DNA of 64,000 nucleotides from Trichopria drosophilae (lineage: Eukaryota > Arthropoda > Insecta > Hymenoptera > Diapriidae), in the NCBI GenBank assembly GCA_030407085.1, contig CM059582.1, forward strand, positions 136,669,001 through 136,733,000, read 5' to 3'. Shown here in pieces: positions 43,691 to 54,975 of this stretch; positions within the stretch are counted from its first letter, which is position 1; each line of letters starts with the position of its first letter. A model generated the notes under the pieces. That model searched no databases and was not told where the DNA came from. It worked only from the letters and a program-made list of their open reading frames with translations. Made by a program: the position numbers and the translations under genes.

Positions 43691-45055
43691 AACGAGTCTG
43701 GGTTATCCGTTATTTTCGGTAACAAACTGACGGGTGTACTTTTGCTATAAAAAAAACAAGTTTTCTTCCTTTAAGTATCTCATACAAGGGCGCGACTCGC
43801 GAAGGGAAATTGGAATTTTTATTTCCTCTTTAAACAAAATACACTCAAGTCGCTACACTGGTACCTGTGGAGCAATACTTAAGAAAGATAACATTTCAAA
43901 CTTATTTTTATAATTGAATAATAATTAACATATATCATGAGTACATATATTGCACATACATTTATATACACACATATATATATATAGATCTATATTGGCA
44001 TAATACAATTTTACAACAACTCTTTGGTAACTCAACAGCTTCGTTTTCTGGTTGGGGGGGGGGGTGAGGGGAATCCTATATCTTTAAATCGCCGAAGCCG
44101 TTATCTACGTTCGATTAAATTTATCAAAAAAAAATATAAAATTTTGTTATTAATTGCTATTATTCGCAAGGTGTTCCTAAATCCAACGTGGAAAACAGAT
44201 TCGAAAATCCAATAAATTTTAAATTCTTAAAACCTACGTATTCAAAACAAATCCAAAATTTTATCCAAACAAAAAAAAGAAGAAATTTGAACGTTTCATT
44301 ATTGGAAATTGGATTTGGGAAGATTAAACGGAAAATCAACGAAAGGTTCGAAAATTCGCTTTTATTTTGTTTCTGAAAATTTTCTATCAATTTTCAAAAC
44401 AATTAATCATTATTTAAAAAAAACATTTGGAAATATCAATAATTGATTTATTATTTATTCGTTATTTGCACTTCCGGTAACGCGATTAAAGTAACGATTA
44501 ATTTTACCGAATAATAAAAAAAATAATATTTTTCAAAAATTATTCTAAACCCTTAAAATTAACTCCTAAAATTACGATTAATTTTAATTACACGTCACTA
44601 TTCGATTTTGTGTAATTCCGCATCTAACATTAATTAGGGTAACCAAAAATTTATTTTTAAAAATAATAACTCGCGATTAACTCCAAGTCCGGTGACTTCG
44701 TTCAACTTAAAATTTTTTGCTACGGCTCGGGGACGGCAGGGCGGGTATTTGTCAACACCTCGATTTCACCGGGCCAACTTATTTCCCGGCAACTGGTTTT
44801 CGTATTTAATAATAAATACGAACACAAGTGCTCGAGCGTTGCAATTTAAATTTTTATTGCACCCGTTGTAACGATTTTTCACCGGCACTAAAATGTTTCC
44901 TTCTATTTCCACACTTCCGGGGGCCGCGACACTAAAAGGGATCACTAAAACTGTTTTTTTTTTTCTGCAAATTCCCGGCGAGTTCCGCCGAACTCGTTAC
45001 GACACTTGCGTATTTAAAAAAAATTCATTTTGAAAGGGGAAAGTCTAATTAGATT

Positions 45056-45073
45056 TCCCCACCAGGGATGCCA
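45056..45073 (-). promoter_or_regulatory. G2 candidate primer-binding site
   Basis: Immediately inside the 5' LTR the minus strand reads TGGCATCCCTGGTGGGGA. TGG adjoining an LTR end, complementary to a tRNA CCA end, is the usual position and form of a primer-binding site. I cannot name the tRNA without a search. Confidence 0.55.
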
Positions 45074-45978
45074 TTTATAGCCTCGTCCTTATAAGGACGA
45101 GGCAGATCTCTATTTTTAGCGCGAACTACAAAAAGGGGGACGGGGGCGCGGGTTCAAATTTCGCGACGGCGGAACTTCTTAAATAAATGACCGGGAACAC
45201 ACCGAAAAAAAACTAACACTCGCGAGGGGTCTGGGGGGGGGGTATTAATAAAATGAAGTTGACTTACGGGCGATGCTCTGGTGCGACGGCTTCCGGTGGG
45301 GTCGCGTATTGGCCCGGCACCTGGGGTCCGGGTTGGCACCTGTCCTCGGGATGTGGGTGGTGGCGTCCACACTCACGGGTACTGGGATTCTCGGGTTCAA
45401 TCCTCTTCTTCCTGGATTGGCACTGCTATCTTCTCCTATGGTTGTCGGGTTTACTAAGGTTAGCGCGAACGAGCGTATTCTCTTCTCGAGAGCCTCACGT
45501 ATACTGACTCTCTTGTTCCTTCTTTTTCTCTAGCGGTACGCCGTCGGGCCGGCGCGTGCGCGCTCGAGCGATCGGCGTGAGAGAGGGGTTCGTCCGGGGG
45601 TCCTAGTTGGGGGACGTACTCGTCGGGGCGATGACGAGCACCGTCCTCGGGGTCTTCGTGGTGGGAGAGGACGACACGGAGCGCTGACAAGTGCTTCGTG
45701 CGTCCCCGTATCGTCTCGGGCTAGCTGTCGCTGTTCTGAGAGAGAGAACGATGGGGAGGGATGGAGAGAGGTCGGCGGCGGTGGCCGAGGCCCGTTACTC
45801 GGGAACTCTCGAGGCGCACTGCGGCACGACCTGTGGGGGAGGACGAGTGGAGGCGCGCTCCGGTAAAAAGAACCGTTTCTCCTCCGGGAGGGGCGGACTT
45901 CGTAGCGGGGTTACGCCCGGCCCCAATAGATGGCGCGCGGTTCGGGAAGCGCGTCGATCTGTGACGGGTTTTGTCACA
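45074..45978 (-). repeat. G2 5' LTR
   Basis: On the minus strand it runs from TGTGACAAAACCCGTCACAG to CTATAAA (905 bp). It shares more than 700 bp with the left LTR copies. Near its inner end it carries about 150 bases missing from the 3' LTR, and a perfect short palindrome CCTCGTCCTTATAAGGACGAGG at the border. Confidence 0.82.
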
Positions 45979-46251
45979 CATTCAACAACCGTTATTATCC
46001 CCCTCTCCCTCACACTCTGTATTACATTCATTCGCCTTCGCGGTCGTCAATCGCTTTCTGTAAATATTCCGGAAACTTTTAAAAGGGTATGCAGGCTTAG
46101 AGGCATCAAAAAGTCATTGAACAATTTCGTCAAATCATACTAACTGACTTTCTGAACTTGAACAATCTGCTGCATATTAGAAAGAAGATGGTTTATTTTC
46201 ATTAAGATATAATAAGCTTTTTTTATTATATGCACACATCATAACCCTTAG
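45979..46251. other. Spacer between G2 and the piggyBac-like remnant
   Basis: A plus-strand open frame crosses from the LTR to 46143; its last part (RGRQSLSVNIPETFKRV) is protein-like but not recognised. No other structure was seen. Confidence 0.3.
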
Positions 46252-47015
46252 TTCCGACACGTCTTTTCGGCACCTTCAATTCCGACCCGGGGCTCGTTCG
46301 CGTCCGTGCGTTATTTGGGGCAGTAAAATGGCTTTAAAAAATCTGAAAAAATTCATGTGACATGGTTCATCCTTCAAGTTGAAGCTCCGATTGGAATATT
46401 TTGATAAAAAATTCATATATTTTTTTTGGTAAAATATGGAGGTACCTCCGAAAATCATAACGTTTCGCCAAATTGAGCTATCGAAAAAAACTAAAGCAGA
46501 AATTAAAGCTCAGGAGTATACCTTCCAAGAAAATAATAGTACGAAAAATGTTAATGAAAAGAATCCTTAATTTTTGAACCTCAAAATGACGAAAATTTTA
46601 GTACCGTAATTGGGTCTAAAAATGACTAAAGTAAGGTTTAATTCTTTTTCTCAACAAAATTATTTTAGATAGGGTAAATGAAACAAGAAAACAGTTTTTT
46701 AAGGTTTTACAAAAATTTTAATACTTGTTGCATGTAATACAATGCGAAATTCGGTGATCTTCGCACGTTGGTTTCAGACATTTAGCGCAACATATGTTTG
46801 TTTTACGAGGACGCAGAATGCGCAGGACTTTTTTTTAAGCTAGTTAGACGATATTTAATACAAAAAACTAAAAGTTAAACAAAAATTTACCTGTTTTAAT
46901 CACTGCGATTCCGACCCGGGGATATAGAGGGGGGAAACGGCGCGCTCCCTACCCGTTTTAAAAAACTACAGCACTTTGAAATTTTTTGGGGGTCGTAAAC
47001 GACCCCGGGTTGGAA
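46252..47015 (-). mobile_element. piggyBac-like element remnant
   Basis: The ends TTCCGAC (left) and GTTGGAA (right) are inverted repeats with one mismatch, just inside TTAG (46248-46251) and TTAA (47016-47019), consistent with a TTAA target duplication with one mutation. ATTCCGACCCGGGG occurs near each end (46280 and 46909). Inside, the minus strand encodes a Cys/His cluster typical of the piggyBac transposase C-terminus. Most of the transposase is missing. Confidence 0.6.
46718..46835 (-). pseudogene. piggyBac transposase C-terminal Cys-rich domain
   Basis: The short frame reads LRPRKTNICCAKCLKPTCED followed by HRISHCITCNKY and a stop. The spacing C-x2-C-x4-C-x2-H-x4-C-x2-C, placed at the very end of the ORF, matches the zinc-binding cross-brace domain that piggyBac transposases use to bind their element ends. 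The frame is closed by a TAA shortly upstream, so only this domain survives. Confidence 0.65.
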
Positions 47016-47132
47016 TTAAGGATTACATAGCGCCATGCAGGTTTCGACAGGGTAATTATATGTATACCACATACGAGTATCGTTTTGCTTTTAATATAAT
47101 TAATTAACCTTCTGTAGCGCGAATCGTTGGTT
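47016..47132. other. Short spacer
   Basis: About 115 bases with no gene. It starts with the TTAA that probably is the piggyBac target duplication. Confidence 0.3.
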
Positions 47133-48440
47133 TCTTAATTATTTAAATATTTGAATTCGCGCTAGACTTCCTATCCTTGTGGGCCAGGGAAACGAAGAGG
47201 AAAGAGGGGGCGGCACGTGTCGTCGAACGGCAATACACGTGAAAAATTGGGCAGATTCGTTCTGACTACCACGCGTGCGATATACTGTGGTTTGGCTACG
47301 CAAAGTCTATTGTTCGCGTTATTAACAAAAATATATTTTTGTGATTCGATCGGTGGTCGTAAGTGCTTCGGCATCGCTGAATTTGTATCTCGGAAATTAT
47401 TGGGCGTGATTCCTGCTCGTCATCGGACGAATTCCTCTATCGCAATTTCTTACCGCCCTAACAATTTTTCGCTGCGATTTACGGGGACGCCCTCGCAGTC
47501 GAGGCGCATTTACACTTGAGTGTAGTTATTTAAGGTGTCTTGCCTCCCTTTCGGGTTTAAAAAACCCCCTCCCCCCCATGGGGGAATGGGGTCAAATTTT
47601 AGTGATGCGCCAGCACCGCTGGTTGTGCACACTTAAAAAAGATATACAACAAGTCAGCTACCACATTTATTAGCAACAAGCTGCCTGCCTTGATGCTTCT
47701 GTTGGTTCAGAGAACCTTTCTAACGTTGCCATGGCCCGCTAGAGGCCAACCCTTTCTGCGGTTACTGCCTGCACGGACACGGCACGCCGTAGCGCTCCCC
47801 CGTGTGGAACCCGCCGGCAGGGGCTTGACACCGCACCCTAGCTCCCCAGTACGGTGGGTCTCTCGAGTCGTTTCACGATCAGGCATTCGTCGGCACAGAC
47901 CAGCCGAACGATCGGGTCCGTGAGGTCGTCAATTCTCAAAACTTGCTAAGAGAAGCGGATCTTTCAAAAGCATTGCTCCTCTTCGAGCTCGGGCACTTCG
48001 ACCCCTCACTCTTCCACAATAAAATTGTGGACGGAGATAACCCGCTCCGCTCTCTTCCACAAGTCCCCTGCGGGGGAGGCGCATTTACAGTGGCAGATGA
48101 CCTATTTCCGTCGACTATGGCACCCGACTCAGGCTCTTCGCTAGGGGTACTCACCTCCAACTCTTCTGTTGCCATCCATTCCTTTTCTTGATTAAAGTTC
48201 ACCGCTTCATGGTATGGTTTAAGATGAACTACGTGTGTGGCTTTATCCGGAAGACCCTGTTGGTCGACTAATTCGTAAACGTTCGAACCTAACCACTTTA
48301 CAATCGTGTACGGGCCAGCATATTTCGGAGCTAACTTACCCGATACGCCTTGTACTGCGGAGGAAAGAATTCGATTTTTCTTCCAAACTTTATCCCCAAT
48401 CTGATATTCAACATTACAGTTTATGCGCCCCCGTAAGTAC
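47133..48440 (-). mobile_element. Fragment of Gypsy family G3 (3' end), with a 561-bp insert
   Basis: Read on the minus strand this segment matches the 61430-62125 part of G3 nearly throughout: the integrase C-terminal region, EELEVSTPSEEPES and the sequence up to TTTAAATAATTAAG. Compared with G3 it carries 561 extra bases (47515-48075) flanked by a 14-bp direct repeat. The 47936-48202 open frame reads from G3 coding sequence into the insert and is therefore a hybrid. The matching ends (47133 and 62125) mark the limit of the shared sequence. Confidence 0.8.
47515..48075. mobile_element. 561-bp insertion with 14-bp flanking direct repeats
   Basis: GAGGCGCATTTACA occurs at 47501-47514 and 48076-48089; G3 has one copy at the equivalent place (GAGGTGCATTTACA in the same sense). 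A target-site duplication of that length would suit a LINE- or SINE-mediated insertion. No poly(A), A/B boxes or inverted ends were recognised. A deletion of this segment from G3 by recombination between the repeats is the alternative. Confidence 0.55.
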
Positions 48441-50132
48441 GTTATTCAGGCAAAATGTCTCCTTTTACGTTTTCTCGATTTTAATCTTGGAAGATTGTAA
48501 GAAATAACAATAAAAATGAAATAAATGAACATCCAGGCTTCATTCGAAGAATTCATTTACCTGCCCACTGTTTAACGGTCGACCGTAACATTTTGGCAAA
48601 GCGCCCCGGAAAGTTTTTACCGGTTCTCGCTTCATTTTTCCGCGAGTGTTATAAATCGCATTCTTTCTCTCTCTTTCATTCTTTGTTGGGAATATTAACC
48701 CACGCCGCCTCCGCGGGTCGGACTTCTCTGAGGATTACACTTTTCTGTCATAATTGAAAATTAATGAAAACAGGTTACAAATGGCACCCAACCACGCGGG
48801 TTTAAAATAAGAAACCGAAATATGATCGAGAATGATCTTCTTAATTAAGGGAAATTAATCCTTAAAACTATTAATTTTATATTATTTGGAACGAAAGAGA
48901 AAGAAAATTGGAACATATAAATATTTAATGAAAACAAAATTTATATAGGATATTTGAATTTTGAACGTTATTTCTAATTCCGAATAGAATTAAAAATTAT
49001 TTAATAAAGGCACAATATATAATTTATTATTATAAAAGTCTGATTATAGTAATTTATGTATATTGGTCTGCATGGTATTGATGGAAAATTCCCAAGTAAT
49101 ATTCTTGATTATTTTAATAAGAGGAATATTTTCAAAATTTTATTTACATGTGATATGGGTTTCAGAAATTAAATATTCAGTAAATCATAGCAAATAGATA
49201 CATTATTGTGTCGTGTTTGAGCGTTCGAAATTGTCGATTGTTCCGTGCGATGTAAACAATGTCAAATAGTTCGCGGAATTTCAATAGCAAAAAATAAAAA
49301 TAAGTTTTCATTTTGAAATAAGAAGCCAAAAGAAGAAAACAGAATGAAATATTTTAAATTAAATAATTATGGAATTTCGTTAGTGATTTTAATTGAGTGA
49401 TTTAAATTGGATTATAAATTAATAAAAATTTTAAGATCAGTACCTGTTTAGACGTAAGCGCGTCAACATTGATTCGATATTCGTACGTGTTGACTGCCCC
49501 GATAGCCGTACAGTTACCGAGTCTATCATCAAACGTTGAAATTCCTCTAATTTCTTTTTTTTTTCTTATGTGACTGTTTGAAGAAGAAAATAAGGAATAC
49601 TGTGTCAATTTCAGTCTCATCGAAGCTTAGATGATTAAGGACTTTCTTGTGTGTTCCACCCGAGAACATTTTCTGTGTTTTTCTTGGAAAAGCTCAAGTT
49701 CAAGCAACAACTTCTTTAAGTCTCTTTTTTCGCCGATATCGAACTTTAAAAGTGATTGCAAAATTAACTTCATTAGTGGTTTTCGAGAATTCTTTTTTAA
49801 TCAACCTTTGGCTGAGAACTTCGTAACCGTTGACTGTCTAAATTTGAACTTCAGCCACGTGTTTATACACTACCTTTTCGTAGAATCTCGTAATCTATGT
49901 ACAGTTCTTTGCCACGACGCTTCAGAATTTGCTCTCAAATTCGGATACCACACCTAAATTAATTGATAATTCTGCAACATCTAATTCCATATGTATGTAT
50001 TGCAAGAAATTAGTCTCTTTGAATAAAGAAGAATGTTGTGTTTGAAAGAAAATAGCGCATGCGGTATGTGTCGTATCTGGTAAACGAAATCAAGACTGAA
50101 ATTTCTGCTGCTGCATTGAGAATTTCTCTGAT
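48441..50132. other. Non-coding, AT-rich; possible solitary LTR end with primer-binding site
   Basis: No gene recognised. At 48782 the plus strand reads TGGCACCCAACCACGCGG, which resembles an LTR-element primer-binding site. It is preceded by about 330 bases that include TATAAA near 48651 and end in TTACA, compatible with an LTR. No gag follows, so it would be a fragment. The interval 49620-50132 is probably the LINE-C 5' UTR; the open frame at 49631-49957 has no motif. Confidence 0.35.
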
Positions 50133-51036
50133 ATGAATGCTTCAGAAAATCTAGCGAATTCTGAACAGCGAAAAAAATCTGGCCGCCCCCGAAAAGAGAA
50201 AAATGATCCGAATCCAAAAAGATTACGTACTGATGGTAATAACCACTTAAATAGATTCGCAGATGACAGTGATTCTCAAAATTCTGTACTAGAAGATTTT
50301 TTAAAGTCAAAATTCTCAGAGATCACCACGAAACTGAGCTCTTTGAATGTTCTCGAGTCAAAATTGAATGATCTGCAATCATCCACTGAATTATCAAGAA
50401 TTCAAAATGAACAATCCTCTCTGCAACTATCTAATAAATTAAAAAATCTACGATCTGAATTGAAGACTACCACCGAAAAGCAAAATAAACGCCTGCTTGC
50501 TGCTTAACAAAAGGCTGAAAAAGCTGAAAGTTTAAATTTGAAAGTGCTTGAAGAAAACCAACAATTGCGTGCTGATAATGAGAAGCTGTCACACCGACTT
50601 TTAAATATTGAATTATCAATTTGTGAGTGTGACTACTGCGCTAATGAGGATCCGATTACTGCAGTTTGCTCGATCGCCGTAGCACTTGGTGTCCCTCTCT
50701 AGCCGACAGCAGTAGTCCGGGCGGGGCGTATGCCACTTCCTCGAGCAGGTAACGCAATTGCTAAACACTCTGAAACAATATCTCACTCGACGCATCAACA
50801 GAATGATTCTACCACTATTCGTGCGCCTCACCGATCGCAACAAACGTGATGCTTTAATCAAAGCTCGTATTTCTATGAAGGATTTTAAAGCTAATTCTAT
50901 TTACTCTAGCTTTCCTGCACGAAACATTTACATCAACGAATATATTCCGAATGAGTTTTTCAAATTAACAAGAAAAGTAAATGAAATTGCTAAGCGTAAT
51001 CACATTTCGCGCAGATTAAAGACATTTTGTTATTAA
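50133..51036 (+). pseudogene. LINE-C ORF1
   Basis: It starts MNASENLANSEQRKKSGRPR, with the AT-hook-like SGRPRK, followed by a coiled coil rich in Leu/Lys/Glu up to QNKRLLAA. An in-frame TAA at 50505-50507 interrupts it; the heptads continue after the stop (KAEKAESLNLKVLEENQQLR). After more lesions the C-terminal domain appears at 50758-51036: ILPLFVRLTDRNKRDALIKA, FPARNIYINEYIPNEFFKLT, KVNEIAK, matching the FP25-like C-terminus of LINE ORF1. It would bind element RNA. Confidence 0.75.
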
Positions 51037-51907
51037 ATGATTATGACATATTCTGTGTAACTGAAACCTGGTTGAATAATAATATTTCTGATTCTGACAT
51101 TTATATTCCTGGTTATTCAATTTTGCGATCAGATCGAATGAGAGCGCGCGGTGGCGGAGTCGCGGTTTATTATAAAAATTATTTTCATTGCTCCCAGCTC
51201 GCTTCTTTTCCTGACGAATTTGGTATTGAACAACTGTGGTGTATATTTCAATTTCATAATAATAAAATAGCAGTCGGAGGTGTATATATAGACCACCCCA
51301 TATTTCCCTCAAATATCTCGACAACTTGTACAGCTCTTTTAATGCTTTATCCACGATCACTGATCAAGTAATTGTTATCGGTGATTTAAATATCAATATG
51401 CTGGCACTATTCAAATCTGATGTCGTGAAGCTGACTGAAATGATGAAGCTTTCTGGGCTTACGCAAATTATAAAAAATCCAACTAGAATCACATCTACAA
51501 CCTCCTCATTAATTGATGTTACTATGGTTACCTCAACTGTAAATCTCTGTAGTTCTTTTACTTGTGATTCATCGTACGTTGCTGATCATTTTTTGATTGG
51601 TTGCAGCATTAAGTGCCCCAGACCCTCGCACAAAATAAGATTTATTACTGTACGCGATTTTAAAAATTTTAATGAAATGAATTTCACACGAGCTGCATGC
51701 TCTTACCCCTGGGGTGAAATTGTAAACTTTGAGAATATTAATGACAAAGTTATATTCTTAAATAACTCTACAACTGAACTATTTGATACGTTTGCGCCTT
51801 TAAGAACAATTCTGGTTACAAAACCACACGCACCATGGCTCACTGACCCAATTCGGACTCTTATAAAAAAAACGAAACGCTGTTCAAACAAAAATGAGAA
51901 AAACTAA
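51027..51907 (+). pseudogene. LINE-C ORF2 endonuclease
   Basis: The first frame (51027-51371) carries DYDIFCVTETWLNNNISDSD with catalytic Glu, RARGGGVAVYYKN and AVGGVYIDHP. After a frame change near 51366 the second (51326-51907) continues VIVIGDLNINMLALF, TRITSTTSSLIDVTMV and DHFLIGC, then the linker PHAPWLTDPIRTLIKKTK. The end of this frame lies in an eight-A run near 51866, where a one-base change throws it out of frame; the expected KQKMRKTKHPSDIAYYRTLR follows in another frame to 51975, where a TGA occurs. Confidence 0.85.
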
Positions 51908-51995
51908 GCATCCATCAGATATAGCCTACTACAGAACTCTTCGAAATTATGCAACGGCTGCAATCATAAGAGAATGAACTGCATTCCTAAATGAG

Positions 51996-53789
51996 ATGGG
52001 CAAACTCCCACAGAAGAAATTCTGGTCATCGGTGAGGTATCTAGGTATCGCCTCATCTGTTAACCATGACCTTCCTCATTTTCTAGCTGATCCCGAAATT
52101 TTAAATGAACATTTCGCAAATTGCCCCCAAATTTCTCCTAACCCTACTCTCGGCTCTTATTTTCTAACCTCCCGTACTGATAAAATACCGTTGAACTACA
52201 ATTTTTCTTTCTCTGAAATATCTATGCAAAAATTGAATGAGGTAATATCCAAAATTAATAGTACTGGAGCTGGTTATGATGGCATAACTGGAGAAATGTT
52301 CCTAAGGATTCATAAATATTGCTTACCACAACCCCGACATGTCATCAATTACATCATTTCCTCTGGAATCTTTCCCGATATTTGGAAACATGCCTCTGTT
52401 CGTCCCATTCTAAAAACTGTGAAACCACTGTCACCGGCAGATTTGCGACCGATTAGCCGCCTCCCTCTGTTCTCCAAAATTTTTGAAGAAGTCTGCTATG
52501 AGCAATTGTTAGAACATTTTAACACTTTTAACCTTTTTCCAAAATTTCAATCAGGTTACAGACGTTATTTCGGTTGCGAAACAGCGCTCTTAAATGTCTC
52601 GGAAGAGGTTCTTACCAACTGCGATCATAATCTGATCACGTTTTTAGGGCTACTTGACTTTTCTCGTGCCTTTGACACCATAAATCATGATTTGCTAATT
52701 GCCAAATTATGTTTTTATGGAGTCTCAGCAAATGCGTATAATTTAATTCGATCTTATCTTATAAATAGGACTCAGGCTGTAACTATTCGTTTGGGCAATT
52801 CAGTTTTGACCTCTGCTAGCAAATCTCTATCATGTGGAGTTCCTCAAGGCGCTAAATTAAGTTCGCTCCTATTTATAATTTTTACTATAGACATTTATGA
52901 GTGCTGCCAGAATGTTAATATCAAAACGTATGCTGATGACACGCAAATTATTATGCCTGCTCAACCGCACGATACATTGCGTGCGACTAATCTATTTAAT
53001 TTAGATCTTATCAAAATTGAAAATTGGGCTAATGTTAATGCCTTGTTTATTAATCCTAATAAATCAAAGATCCTGCTAGTAGGAAGCAAGAATCAGCTCT
53101 CGAAAGTCAACAATGACCATATTAGAATTATTTTAAAAGGCGACATTATCCCAATAGTCAAGGAGGCGAGGAATCTAGGCGTCACTGTTGACTGCAACTG
53201 GTCCTTTACCTCACACATTTCGAAAAAGGTAGGAACTGCGTACACCCGATTGCGCCAGCTATATCCTTTGAGGCGAGAACTATCCAATGATACAAAATTA
53301 ATGCTCTGCGAATCACTTGTGTTGCCACATTTATTGTATTGTATTTCGGTCTTTGGGCCATGCGTTTCGCAAAAAAACTGGATGAGAATCCAAGCAGTCC
53401 AAAATGCCTGTATTCGCTTCTCATAGCTCATAAAGAAATTCGACCATATTTCACCTGCTTTTTTGAAACCAGGACAATTAAAAATGCATGATAGAATGGA
53501 CTTAAGAATTTTAAATTTGCTATCTCGGGTATTAGTCCGTCAAATGCCTGAGTATCTACATTCGAGTCTGTGTATGTTGAGCAGTAACTTGTCTAACCGC
53601 AAAAGTAATATCTCCTGCATGCTTTGCTATCCAACTCACTCGTCAGCTAAATACAATGGCGCGTTTTCATATTTTACGGCGAAAATTTTTAATAAGATAC
53701 CGTTAGCAATTCGTAAATCTGTGTATTCGTCAAATCAATTTATTCATAAAGTGAAGCAGCACTATCAGTCGTCAAGTTGTCAAATTTAA
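51996..53789 (+). pseudogene. LINE-C ORF2 reverse transcriptase and C-terminal domain
   Basis: A 476-codon frame contains ISKINSTGAGYDGITGEMFL, IWKHASVRPILKTVKP, DLRPISRLPLFSKIFEEVCY, QSGYRRYFGCETALLNV, FLGLLDFSRAFDTINHDLL, SCGVPQGAKLSSLLFIIFT and IKTYADDTQIIM with an intact YADD, then the thumb (NLGVTVDCNWSFTSHI). It stops at a TAG (53424-53426). The same frame continues after it to 53789 with KMHDRMDLRILNLLSRVLVR and AKIFNKIPLAIRKSV, the normal LINE C-terminus, so the TAG is the only lesion in this 1.8 kb. Confidence 0.92.
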
Positions 53790-54165
53790 GTGTCCTTCAG
53801 CAAGATCATTTAATTAAGTATCAATTTTTTCAATTCATTTGTTTATGAGGTCATTCATTTAATTTTTTATTTATTTAATTTATAAATCCATTTTGTATAT
53901 TCCACGTCGTCATTTATTTTTTTGTTACTTCATTGTGTACGGGTACTGTTTTTCTTCTTGTAATGTAATTGTTTTAGCTTTTAGATTGTATTTTTCCCCC
54001 TCTCTTTTTAATTGTAATCATATGTTTTCATATTATGCGTTCAGGTCAGTCTGTAAAACAGCATCGCTGTGGCTCGCCTTTTGCCAGTGCTGAGATCGAG
54101 TTGTATCCCTCTCTTTTACTGTCAATAAAGTCGAATAATAATAATAATAATAATAATAATTTAAA
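53790..54165 (+). other. LINE-C 3' UTR and (AAT)n tail
   Basis: T-rich 3' UTR with AATAAA at 54125 followed by ten AAT repeats (54131-54160). An open frame at 53893-54093 is T-rich UTR, not a gene. Confidence 0.75.
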
Positions 54166-54665
54166 TGTCGATAAATGGTGTATGCCTTGTAATGTCGATG
54201 CGTGATGCCTTAACGTATTTAATGTCTTAATTTTTTAATTTTAATTTATTAATCGAGGAATCTTAATTTAGTGACTGATTTAGTTATTATTATTTATTTA
54301 TTTATGTGACGGACAATCTCCCTATACAAGATTGCATGACTGTCAGTTGGAATTTATATGTAAATAGTAGAATCTTGTAATGTGTTAAATATTACTTTAT
54401 TATTACTTATGTAAATAATTTAAAATTTTTAACGACTATTCCCCTATACAGGATTTTATTTTATTATTAGATGATTTTATATTTATGACTATATACAAGA
54501 AAAGTTTATGTTTATATTCGCCGTAATTTGTTAACTCGATTGACTGACTCTCCGTTTTGTTGACAGGATTTTATTTATTTGTTTTTATATAAATCTAGTC
54601 AGGTTCTAGTCATGAATGTTTTGTGGAAGTCCTGTATAGTCCACGATTAATGTTATTTATCGACA
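54166..54665 (+). repeat. G3 5' LTR (500 bp)
   Basis: It starts TGTCGATAAATGG and ends TTATTTATCGACA. TGTCGATA and TATCGACA form an 8-bp terminal inverted repeat including the canonical TG..CA. TGG occurs three bases inside (54669), a possible primer-binding site TGGAAAATTAAGTTAATA, though AT-rich. The LTR begins a few bases after the LINE-C (AAT)n tail. A matching 3' LTR was not seen in the window. Confidence 0.6.
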
Positions 54666-54975
54666 TTTTGGAAAATTAAGTTAATAACAATAATATTTCT
54701 GTTATCCTCATAGGCTGCGTTATATTGGAAGTTACTAGGAATAATATTTTGTGGATTAAGTCCTATTTCCAAAATTTGAGGACAAATTATAAATTATTTT
54801 AAATTATTTACTTAATTTAAATATTTCAATGTGGAATTGGATGACCCCAATAGTCTATATAATAAATAGGTGGATAAAATAATTTTTCCCCAAAATAAAT
54901 TCAAATAATGTAAGTGGGCCTAATCCAAATATCGATAACTGGCTGTTTGGTCTATCCGAAAATCAAATAGACGAC

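Larger units (their letters stand above)
42546..45055 (-). other. G2 leader (5' untranslated), AT-rich, with minisatellites
   Basis: Between the primer-binding site and gag lie about 2.5 kb without a recognisable gene. It holds an 18-bp minisatellite (42850-43250), a 97-bp tandem repeat (43440-43690) and AT-rich sequence with homopolymers, plus a G-run near 44056. For a Gypsy element a leader of this length is exceptional; part may be a later insertion. Confidence 0.6.
33133..45978 (-). mobile_element. Gypsy G2: long Ty3/Gypsy element with LTRs
   Basis: The minus strand reads from a 5' LTR (45978-45074) and primer-binding site (45073), through a 2.5-kb leader with minisatellites, gag (42545-40375), protease, RT, RNase H, integrase (40180-37123), a third proline-rich ORF (36855-35681), to the 3' LTR region (35213-33133). 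At nearly 13 kb it is much longer than a usual Gypsy element (5-8 kb); the excess is in the leader and in a duplicated, minisatellite-bearing 3' end. Coding parts are GC-rich compared with the flanks. Lesions include an RT deletion, a stop in the protease and frame changes, many at G/C homopolymers. No target duplication was resolved. Confidence 0.88.
50133..54165 (+). mobile_element. LINE-C: nearly complete non-LTR retrotransposon
   Basis: Plus-strand element with ORF1 (AT-hook-like basic motif, coiled coil, FP25-like C-terminus), ORF2 (endonuclease, RT, C-terminal domain), a 3' UTR with AATAAA at 54125 and an (AAT)n tail at 54131-54160. Only a handful of lesions break the ORFs, two of them single stops, so it is the youngest-looking LINE in the window. 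Gypsy G3 starts within a few bases of its tail. Confidence 0.92.

Noticed and set aside
45691..46143. 150-codon plus-strand ORF across the G2 LTR end
   Set aside because: Two thirds is LTR sequence; the last 45 residues look protein-like but match nothing I know.
47936..48202. 88-codon minus-strand ORF as a distinct gene
   Set aside because: Its first half is the G3 C-terminal tail and the second half is the 561-bp insert, so it is a hybrid of an insertion.
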